A stretch of 48,510 nt of DNA from NCBI RefSeq assembly GCF_001625595.1, contig NZ_AUXT01000225.1, positions 1-48,510 on the forward strand. The letters run 5' to 3'. Position 1 is the stretch's first letter. Each line of letters begins with the position of its first letter. Under the pieces are notes generated by a model. It worked only from the letters and a program-made list of their open reading frames with translations, made no database searches and was not told the DNA's origin. This document shows positions 42,225 to 48,510 of the stretch, in pieces. Both the position numbers and the translations under genes were made by a program. This DNA is from Pseudoalteromonas luteoviolacea NCIMB 1942. GTDB lineage: Bacteria > Pseudomonadota > Gammaproteobacteria > Enterobacterales > Alteromonadaceae.

Positions 42225-44081
42225 CTAACTGAGCTCCTCTAATTTTGCGAGATCGCGAACAGCACCTTTGTCTGCACTCGTTGCAAGAAGTGCGTAGGCT
42301 TTCAAAGCAGAAGAAACGACACGCTCACGATCACGTGGCTTAAACGCGTCTTTTCCTCTTGCCAATTGCTTTTCTTTACGCAGATTTAATTCTGTTTCAT
42401 CTAACAGCACATCAATTGAACGCGCATGAATATCTATCGCAACCAAATCACCATTTTCAATCAATGCTAAAGTGCCGCCACTTGCAGCCTCTGGAGAAGC
42501 ATGACCGATTGACAAGCCTGACGTACCACCCGAAAAACGCCCATCAGTCAATAATGCACAATCTTTGTCTAGCCCCATAGATTTTAGGTAGCTGGTCGGA
42601 TAGAGCATCTCTTGCATACCGGGCCCGCCTTTAGGCCCCTCATAGCGGATGATAACAACATCTCCTTTTTTGACTTCGCCGCCTAAGACGCCTTCCACGG
42701 CATCATCCTGTGATTCATAAACCACCGCAGGACCAGTGAATTGCAGCATGTCATCTACCACCCCAGCACTCTTTACGATACAACCATCTGGTGCCAAATT
42801 ACCTGTTAGTACTGCCAATCCACCGTCCTGACGGAAGGCGTGTTTTACACTGCGAATACACCCTCCTTCACGGTCCAAATCTAATTCATCCCAGCGGCAT
42901 TCTTGGCTCATTGCTTGGGTTGTTCGAATACCGGCAGGACCTGCACGATAAAAAGTCTGTGCGCGCTGGTTATTGCTATCAGACGCATCCCATCTATTGA
43001 TCACCTCACCCAATGTGCCACCAGCGACATGACCTACACTCAAATCTAGTTTATCGGCCTTGCCCAGTTCATTAAGAATCGCCATGATGCCACCTGCACG
43101 GTGTACATCTTCTATATGGTACTGTTGGGTAGCGGGGGCCACCTTGCATAAGAAAGGCGTTTGACGAGACAGCTGGTCGATATCATCCATATCAAAATCA
43201 ACACCCGCCTCTTGGGCCGCTGCAAGAATATGTAGCACCGTATTAGATGAACCACCCATCGCAATATCTAGCGTCATAGCGTTAGTAAACGCGGCTTTAT
43301 TAGCTATATTGCGCGGCAATACCGCGTCGTTGTCTTGGCGATAGTAATCATCGCACAATGCCATGATACGTTTAGCTGCACCATCATAAAGCTGACGACG
43401 GTCTTTGTGCGTCGCCAAAGTTGTGCCATTTCCAGGCAGTGCCAAACCAAGTGACTCTAACAAGCAGTTCATTGAATTCGCAGTAAACATACCTGAACAA
43501 GAGCCACATGTTGGACACGCCGAACGCTCCACTTGATCAGAGTCCTCATCACTCACAGAAGGATCCGCGCCTTTTACCATAGCGTCAACCAAGTCTAATT
43601 TAAGCTCAATGTCCGCAAGGCGAGTTTTACCCGCTTCCATGGGGCCACCCGAAACAAAAATAACCGGTATATTAAGTCGCAGCGCAGCTAACAACATGCC
43701 CGGCGTGATCTTGTCACAATTCGAAATACATACCATAGCATCTGCACAGTGTGCATTAACCATGTACTCCACAGAGTCAGCAATCAGATCGCGAGAAGGC
43801 AAAGAGTACAGCATGCCGCCATGACCCATTGCTATCCCATCATCGATAGCAATCGTGTTAAACTCTCGTGGCACACCGCCGGCTTCACTGATAGCCTCTG
43901 CCATCAGCTCGCTTAGTTGGTTAAGGTGGACATGACCAGGTACAAACTGTGTGTATGAATTCACGACCGCAATAATCGGCTTATGAAAGTCTTCATCTGT
44001 CATCCCTGTTGCACGCCATAATGCACGCGCTCCAGCACGTTGACGACCTTCTGTTGTAGTTTTACTGCGTAACTTAGCCAT
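42225..44081 (-). CDS. ilvD: Dihydroxy-acid dehydratase
   Basis: IlvD dehydrates dihydroxy acids to the 2-oxo acids that precede valine and isoleucine. The 618-aa protein has iron-sulfur Cys ligands in VCISNCDKITPGML (about residue 122) and in SACPTCGSCSGMFTANSMNC (about residue 195), plus the C-terminal LLTDGRFSGGTSGLSIGH. This is the 4Fe-4S enterobacterial type. It sits between ilvE and ilvA in the order typical of ilvGMEDA, with a 76-bp gap to ilvE. Confidence 0.97.
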   Translation of the reverse strand: MAKLRSKTTTEGRQRAGARALWRATGMTDEDFHKPIIAVVNSYTQFVPGHVHLNQLSELMAEAISEAGGVPREFNTIAIDDGIAMGHGGMLYSLPSRDLIADSVEYMVNAHCADAMVCISNCDKITPGMLLAALRLNIPVIFVSGGPMEAGKTRLADIELKLDLVDAMVKGADPSVSDEDSDQVERSACPTCGSCSGMFTANSMNCLLESLGLALPGNGTTLATHKDRRQLYDGAAKRIMALCDDYYRQDNDAVLPRNIANKAAFTNAMTLDIAMGGSSNTVLHILAAAQEAGVDFDMDDIDQLSRQTPFLCKVAPATQQYHIEDVHRAGGIMAILNELGKADKLDLSVGHVAGGTLGEVINRWDASDSNNQRAQTFYRAGPAGIRTTQAMSQECRWDELDLDREGGCIRSVKHAFRQDGGLAVLTGNLAPDGCIVKSAGVVDDMLQFTGPAVVYESQDDAVEGVLGGEVKKGDVVIIRYEGPKGGPGMQEMLYPTSYLKSMGLDKDCALLTDGRFSGGTSGLSIGHASPEAASGGTLALIENGDLVAIDIHARSIDVLLDETELNLRKEKQLARGKDAFKPRDRERVVSSALKAYALLATSADKGAVRDLAKLEELS

Positions 44082-44157
44082 GTTGACCCCTTAACCTGTT
44101 TTTAGCCGCTAACCGGCATTACCTCATTCCCAAAAATATCGATACTTTGTGTGCTGA

Positions 44158-45081
44158 TTATTCGTTGACGAAAGCTAACCAGCCATTAGGATCATCAGCT
44201 TGACCCTTAACTAAATCAAAATAAGCTTGCTGAAGCTCTGCTGTAATTGGCCCTCGCTGACCTTCACCAACTTGGATTTGGTCAACACTGCGTACTGGCA
44301 CAACTTCAGCAGCCGTACCTACCATAAAGAACTCATCAGCTAGGTACAGTGCTTCTCGCGCGATTGGCTCTTCACGCACTTCATAGCCACGCTCTTTGGC
44401 TAGATGAATAATTGTGTCACGCGTTAAGCCAGGTAAAATACACGCTGTTGTTGGTGGCGTGTATAACACACCTTTTCTGACAACAAACAAGTTTTCTCCA
44501 GCCCCTTCACTGAGGTAACCGTTGACGTCAAGCGCAATCCCTTCAACATAACCATTGCGTTTGGCTTCACCAGAAATAAGCTGCGAAGATAAGTAATTCC
44601 CACCCGCTTTCGCAGCAGTTGGCATCGTGTTAGGCGCTAACCGACTCCAAGAAGAGACACATACGTCAACACCTTGTGCAAGACTTTCATCTCCCAAATA
44701 CGCGCCCCATTCCATTGCTGCTACAGTGACATCGGCAAGGTGTGATTTCGGATTTAAGCCAAGTCCAACATGACCTAAAAATGCAAATGGACGAAGATAA
44801 GCGTTTGTGAAACCATTTTCCTTTACGGCCTGCTTACACGCAGCCATAATCTCCTCTTTGCTGTAAGGAATTTCCATACGGTAAATTTTGGCTGAATCGA
44901 ATAGTCGTTGAATATGGTCATCCAATCTAAAAATAGCCGGTCCATTTGGCGTATCATAAGCACGGATCCCTTCAAAGACTGAGCTACCATAGTGTAAAGC
45001 ATGACTTAATACGTGTGTCGTAGCCTGTTGGTAAGGGATCATTTCACCGTTGTGCCAAATAAATTCTGAAGTTTGTGTCAT
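44158..45081 (-). CDS. ilvE: Branched-chain amino acid aminotransferase
   Basis: IlvE performs the last step for valine, isoleucine and leucine using glutamate. The 307-aa PLP fold-IV enzyme has WHNGEMIPYQQATTHVLSHALHYGSSVFEGIRAY in overlapping blocks near the start, the PLP-lysine in TAAKAGGNYLSSQL, YVEGIALDVNGYLSEGAGEN, and LPGLTRDTI near residue 208. It follows ilvM by 21 bp. Confidence 0.97.
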   Translation of the reverse strand: MTQTSEFIWHNGEMIPYQQATTHVLSHALHYGSSVFEGIRAYDTPNGPAIFRLDDHIQRLFDSAKIYRMEIPYSKEEIMAACKQAVKENGFTNAYLRPFAFLGHVGLGLNPKSHLADVTVAAMEWGAYLGDESLAQGVDVCVSSWSRLAPNTMPTAAKAGGNYLSSQLISGEAKRNGYVEGIALDVNGYLSEGAGENLFVVRKGVLYTPPTTACILPGLTRDTIIHLAKERGYEVREEPIAREALYLADEFFMVGTAAEVVPVRSVDQIQVGEGQRGPITAELQQAYFDLVKGQADDPNGWLAFVNE

Positions 45082-45102
45082 TATTTTAAAACCTTAATAT
45101 TG

Positions 45103-45345
45103 TTATATTGCCTGCTGCTGTAATGTGTGCAAATCAACTGAGTGCACATCGACCAGCTTATTTAATTGTGATGTTAATAGATAGATCGGCTTGTCACTGT
45201 CCACCGTCATTTTGACGTGAAACAATTCATCTTGCCCTTCCAGTTGCAATTGCATAAGACGAAACCCTCTATGGCGTGCCACACGCAGAAAACGCTCTAC
45301 AGCGACACTCTGATTTTTTACAGCCACAGTTAATTGATGTTTCAT
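45103..45345 (-). CDS. ilvM: Acetolactate synthase II, small regulatory subunit
   Basis: The 80-aa protein carries a single ACT domain (MKHQLTVAVKNQSVAVERFL, then RVARHRGFRLMQLQLE). It is the small subunit of the acetolactate synthase formed with IlvG. E. coli IlvM-containing enzyme is valine-resistant, so low feedback inhibition can be expected. It overlaps ilvG by 4 bp. Confidence 0.92.
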   Translation of the reverse strand: MKHQLTVAVKNQSVAVERFLRVARHRGFRLMQLQLEGQDELFHVKMTVDSDKPIYLLTSQLNKLVDVHSVDLHTLQQQAI

Positions 45346-47003
45346 TGTGTGTTCTCCGTTATCATTTCATCATTTGCCGCACCTGGCGGGACTAGAGGCC
45401 AAACATTTTCTTTATCATCAATACAGGCATGTAAAATGTAAGGTCCTTCACTGGATACTAAATTATCAATTGCCTCATCGACTTCTGAGGCGTGTGTAAT
45501 CGTCTGACCTGGAATCCCAAAAACTGCTGCAAGTTGCACAAAGTCTGGGTTGTCAGATAAATTTGTTTCGCTATATCGCCCTGCAAAAAAGAGCTCTTGC
45601 CACTGCCTTACCATGCCTAATCTTTGATTGTCTAAAATGACAATTTTGACCGGTAAATTATTTCGGCGAATTGTCGCCAGTTCTTGGATATTCATCATGA
45701 TAGAACCATCACCTGAGACCGTGATCACCGTATCTTGCGGTCGTGCAATTTGAGCACCAATAGCTGCCGGCAAACCAAAACCCATAGTGCCTGCACCACC
45801 ACTACTTAGGTGGTTACTTGGATGGTCAAACTTCATATGCTGTGCGACCCACATCTGATGCTGGCCCACATCACAACATACAACGGTTTGCTTGGGCATA
45901 TCGCGGCTTAATTTGTTTAATAAGTAAGGCGCAAATACCTTTTCTCCTGGGTAGTCATAACGCCACGCATAATCGCGCTTCATTTGACTCACATGTTCAC
46001 GCCACTCCTCTGTGGTTAAGCTCCCTTCAAGTTGTGGTAAAGACATTTTTAGATCTGCGATAAGCGATGCCGCAGCGGGTTTGCGCTTACCTACTTCCGC
46101 AGCATCTATATCTAGGTGAAGCACCTGTGCTTTGGCGGCAAACTTCGCTAAATTGCCCGTCACCCTGTCGTCAAACCTAGCACCGATGCAAACCAATAAG
46201 TCACATTCTTGCACAGCTAAATTGGCAGCCTTAGTACCATGCATTCCCAACATACCCAACTCATATTCATACTCAGGTAACACGCTGCCAAGCGCTTTGA
46301 GCGTTGACACCGCCGGCATTTGAGTCCGAGCGAGGAATGCCATCAGCTCATCTTGCGCATCGGCACTTTGAACACCCCCTCCAACGTATGCAATAGGTCT
46401 TTTGGCGTTTTTTAAAAGGGTATTTGCAGCTTTCAACTCTTGCATTGAGGTGGAATCACATTCTTGCGCATCTGCAAGCCAAGGTGTATACGGCACTTGC
46501 CCCTGCTGGATATCTTTGGGGATATCAACAAGAACTGGGCCTGGTCTGCCAGATGTCGCTAAATGCATCGCTTGTTGTAATACCTCAGCTAAATCCTCCA
46601 CACGCTCTACCATAAAGCTGTGTTTGGTACAGGAGAGAGACATACCCAATACATCCACTTCTTGGAATGCATCAGAACCGATAGCGGCCGTAGGGACTTG
46701 TCCAGTTATAGCTAACAGGGGAACTGAGTCCATCATGGCATCGGCCAGTGAAGTAACTAAATTTGTAGCTCCGGGCCCAGAGGTTGCAAAACACACGCCC
46801 AACTTACCAGTGCTGCGTGCATAGCCGACAGCAGCAAATCCAGCACCTTGCTCATGGCGTGTCAGATAGTGCTTTAGAGGCGCACCGTACAACGCATCGT
46901 AAATCGGCATAATCGCACCACCGGGATATCCGAATACGTCTGTAACACCTTGCTTTACAAGAATGTCTATTACCATTTGTGCGCCTGTCATTGTTTTGCT
47001 CAT
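45342..47003 (-). CDS. ilvG: Acetolactate synthase II, large catalytic subunit
   Basis: This thiamin-pyrophosphate- and FAD-dependent enzyme makes acetolactate and acetohydroxybutyrate. The 553-aa protein has VFGYPGGAIMPIYDAL near residue 24, the catalytic Glu in TRHEQGAGFAAVGYAR, ATSGPGATNLVT, and the TPP/Mg motif VSGDGSIMMNIQELATIRRNN. The frame is full-length, unlike the frameshifted ilvG of E. coli K-12. It heads the structural genes, 90 bp after the ilvL stop, with an attenuator between. Its need for TPP is met by the thi cluster elsewhere in the window. Confidence 0.96.
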   Translation of the reverse strand: MSKTMTGAQMVIDILVKQGVTDVFGYPGGAIMPIYDALYGAPLKHYLTRHEQGAGFAAVGYARSTGKLGVCFATSGPGATNLVTSLADAMMDSVPLLAITGQVPTAAIGSDAFQEVDVLGMSLSCTKHSFMVERVEDLAEVLQQAMHLATSGRPGPVLVDIPKDIQQGQVPYTPWLADAQECDSTSMQELKAANTLLKNAKRPIAYVGGGVQSADAQDELMAFLARTQMPAVSTLKALGSVLPEYEYELGMLGMHGTKAANLAVQECDLLVCIGARFDDRVTGNLAKFAAKAQVLHLDIDAAEVGKRKPAAASLIADLKMSLPQLEGSLTTEEWREHVSQMKRDYAWRYDYPGEKVFAPYLLNKLSRDMPKQTVVCCDVGQHQMWVAQHMKFDHPSNHLSSGGAGTMGFGLPAAIGAQIARPQDTVITVSGDGSIMMNIQELATIRRNNLPVKIVILDNQRLGMVRQWQELFFAGRYSETNLSDNPDFVQLAAVFGIPGQTITHASEVDEAIDNLVSSEGPYILHACIDDKENVWPLVPPGAANDEMITENTQ

Positions 47004-47030
47004 TACCCTTTGCTCTGTTTTTTAGCCCTA

Positions 47031-47072
47031 AAACGAAAGAGCCCCCCGAACTTTTCAGTGCGGGGGGCTCTT
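47031..47072 (-). terminator. ilv operon attenuator
   Basis: On the minus strand AAGAGCCCCCCG (47072-47061) and CGGGGGGCTCTT (47048-47037) form a perfect 12-bp stem with a 12-nt loop, followed by TCGTTTTAG. The upstream GCGGGGGCT (47108-47100), within the last codons of ilvL, can instead pair with the first terminator arm and act as antiterminator. Ribosome position on ilvL would decide which forms. Confidence 0.88.
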
Positions 47073-47093
47073 AGCTGTTATTTTCTTACAGCA

Positions 47094-47165
47094 CTAATCA
47101 GCCCCCGCGGTAATAATAATCACCACGTTGATAATCACGACTAGTAGAGTTGCTGTATGTAACAT
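47094..47165 (-). CDS. ilvL: ilv leader peptide
   Basis: A 23-codon frame runs from ATG 47165 to TAG at 47094. It reads MLHTATLLVVIINVVIII, then TAGAD. Twelve of 23 residues are Leu, Val or Ile, including three successive ATT codons just before the antiterminator segment. This composition, the place upstream of ilvG and the following attenuator hairpin identify it as IlvL. Scarcity of charged Ile, Val or Leu tRNA would stall ribosomes and permit read-through into ilvGMEDA. The ribosome site (TTAAGAATTT) is modest. Confidence 0.9.
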   Translation of the reverse strand: MLHTATLLVVIINVVIIITAGAD

Positions 47166-47506
47166 AAATTCTTAACCTAAGTTCTTGGTTTGTACTGCTA
47201 AACAATTTTTGGGCATAAAGCCTGTGTGCCCGTTCTTTATTCTATTAGTAACCCGCGTATGCCACCAAGTCAACTATAAAATTTATGCTTTATCAAATCA
47301 ACGAACCCACCTAAAGGAAACAAAAAACCTAAAAACACAACCTTTAAGAAATATATTTTCAATTTTATTTAAAAAGTATGTCCTTAGGTCACTTCGCTCC
47401 TGAATAAAAAACAACTTTATGCATGGCATTTTTGATTATTAAATTTTTGTGATTTACATCCTCCTGTGATTATGATGTTCATTCAGAACTCAATAAGGAA
47501 CCTAGT
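47166..47506. other. Divergent promoter region between ilv operon and TraB-family gene
   Basis: No gene is evident. For the ilv operon (minus), TTGACT (47268-47273) lies 17 bp from TACTAA (47245-47250), with a better -10-like TAGAAT overlapping just downstream (47239-47244); which is used is unclear. For the plus-strand gene, TTGTGA (47447-47452) and TATGAT (47471-47476) are 18 bp apart, 30 bp before the start. The segment is AT-rich between. Confidence 0.5.
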
Positions 47507-48385
47507 GTGAAACTAAAAATAGTCACAGTGCATAGTTTATTTCTCTTCATTGCACTCTTTCTCAGTACATTAAGCCAAGCCGCACCAGCTCTGTGGAGCG
47601 CAGAAAAAAATGGTGTGACCTCTTACTTATTCGGCACGGTGCATGTAGGTGATGCAAGTATGAATGGCCTACCAAAAAACGTGAAAAGTGCGATTAATCG
47701 TTCAAAATACACAGTCGTTGAACTGGATATGAGCACCTTATCCCCGTTAGACATACAACGTAAACTTGCCAGCTTTGTTGCTAGCACAGAGGTCAAACCG
47801 TTCCAAGAAGCGCTTTCCCAACCAGTATACAAGCAGCTTAAAAGTTACTTTGCTAAGCGAGGGATCAACATTGAATTGTTTCGAGGTCAGCCTGTTTGGA
47901 TGGTTATGCTCACGATTATTCAGCTTGAGTATCAAAAAGCAGGTTACAGCGAGCAGTTTGGTATTGATAAACAGGTTATTGCCCATGCACAACGACTCAA
48001 TAAAGTAATCAAGCCACTTGAAACATTCGAACAACAGCTAACTATGTTTAACGAAACCGCCAAAATGAGTGATGAAATGATGGAACAGACTTTATCGCAA
48101 ATGGAAGATGCAAACACCTTTATCCATGACATGATCACGGCATGGAAAACAGGCGATGAAGCACGTTTAAATAGTTATTATCACTTGAGTTTTGATGATA
48201 CAAAGTACGCCCAACTTGCAGAGCAAATCTTGTTAATTGAGCGCAATCATGCGTGGGTTGAAAGCCTTGCTCCTGCAATGACCAAAGAGCCACATTTTAT
48301 TGCTGTTGGGGCATTACATTTGCCGCTAGAACATGGCTTAATCACGCTCTTAAAGACCAAGGGGTTCACCATAAAAAGAATGTAA
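47507..48385 (+). CDS. TraB/GumN family protein, exported
   Basis: The 292-aa protein has a signal peptide (residues 1-25, LFLFIALFLSTLSQAAPALW around the cleavage site) and a TraB/GumN (Tiki-like) domain. Its markers are the N-terminal SYLFGTVHVGD and the C-terminal FIAVGALHLPLEHGL, whose GTVH and GALHL motifs carry the putative metal-binding His residues. Related animal Tiki proteins are metalloproteases, but bacterial members are mostly uncharacterised. Start is GTG 47507 with AAGGAA seven bases upstream. It is divergent from the ilv operon. Confidence 0.88.
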   Translation: MKLKIVTVHSLFLFIALFLSTLSQAAPALWSAEKNGVTSYLFGTVHVGDASMNGLPKNVKSAINRSKYTVVELDMSTLSPLDIQRKLASFVASTEVKPFQEALSQPVYKQLKSYFAKRGINIELFRGQPVWMVMLTIIQLEYQKAGYSEQFGIDKQVIAHAQRLNKVIKPLETFEQQLTMFNETAKMSDEMMEQTLSQMEDANTFIHDMITAWKTGDEARLNSYYHLSFDDTKYAQLAEQILLIERNHAWVESLAPAMTKEPHFIAVGALHLPLEHGLITLLKTKGFTIKRM

Positions 48386-48450
48386 TATCCGTGTTATGGA
48401 CGCTTTTTTCTAATGCGAGGGCGTTCAAAATTCTGTGTCAGCTTAAAAAG

Positions 48451-48510
48451 TTAAATATCAAGCACGCTATCTAAACGCCCTTCAAAATAAATCGCTAACT
48501 GAGATAAACA
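48451..48510 (-). CDS. C-terminal end of an unidentified protein (runs off the window)
   Basis: The last 20 codons of a minus-strand frame end at TAA 48451-48453 and read CLSQLAIYFEGRLDSVLDI. The fragment is open to the window edge and looks like a genuine protein C-terminus converging on the TraB-family gene, but it is too short to identify. A weak GGACGC/GCGTTC pairing lies in the gap. Confidence 0.45.
   Translation of the reverse strand, partial: CLSQLAIYFEGRLDSVLDI

Overview
The window is a chromosomal segment of a marine gammaproteobacterium, most probably Pseudoalteromonas or a close Alteromonadales relative. This is inferred from protein similarity to Vibrio/Shewanella/E. coli housekeeping proteins, moderate GC content and conserved gene neighbourhoods (tRNA-Gly/orn/rsgA/psd; pabA-argD-astA-astD; polA/engB/csrC/yihI; ilvGMEDA). 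Nearly all of it is core genome. The only clear mobile DNA is one decayed IS4-family element. No phage, CRISPR array or defence island is visible.

Layout. 1-2249: a tRNA-Gly(GCC) gene embedded in 76-77 bp tandem units carrying truncated tRNA relics, then orn (minus) and rsgA (plus). 2341-3207: psd. 3236-4173: the IS4-family remnant, inserted in what looks like the psd/thiF terminator hairpin. 4196-10756: thiamin biosynthesis on the minus strand (TPP riboswitch, thiC, terminator, thiO, thiS, thiG, a thiD-thiE fusion, thiF). 10792-13909: a META-domain lipoprotein, a hotdog thioesterase and a TonB-dependent receptor. 13956-21806: speD, a YhfA-like OsmC protein, a DUF3802-like protein, astD, astA, argD/astC, an HDOD protein and pabA (all minus). 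22300-25336: DUF2489 protein, yihI, a methyltransferase, a CsrB/CsrC-type small RNA and cytochrome c4. 25702-30656: engB, a DUF1285 protein, a YceI-like protein, a candidate small RNA directly downstream of polA, and polA. 31078-35048: elbB, cytochrome c5 and a GAF-GAF-GGDEF-degenerate EAL protein. 35037-40619: rep, ubiK, can, a methyltransferase and an NMT1/THI5-type binding protein anchored by a C-terminal membrane segment. 40681-47165: the ilvGMEDA operon with an ilvL leader peptide and attenuator. 47507-48385: a TraB/GumN-family protein. The C-terminal end of an unidentified minus-strand gene lies at the right edge.

How the genes work together. The thi genes make thiamin phosphate under TPP control, with the oxygen-dependent ThiO supplying dehydroglycine instead of ThiH. 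argD/astA/astD link arginine synthesis and the succinyltransferase degradation route. ilvGMEDA makes isoleucine and valine under classical attenuation. RsgA, EngB and YihI are GTPases or GTPase regulators of ribosome assembly. A ten-GGA RNA between cytochrome c4 and the yihI side occupies the place of E. coli csrC and probably titrates CsrA.

The observations most worth following are this csrC-like RNA, the second structured RNA in the spf (Spot 42) position after polA, the tandem tRNA-Gly relics, the IS insertion into a terminator hairpin and the apparently truncated NMT1-type sensor. All family assignments come from reading motifs and remembered homologues; no database search was run.
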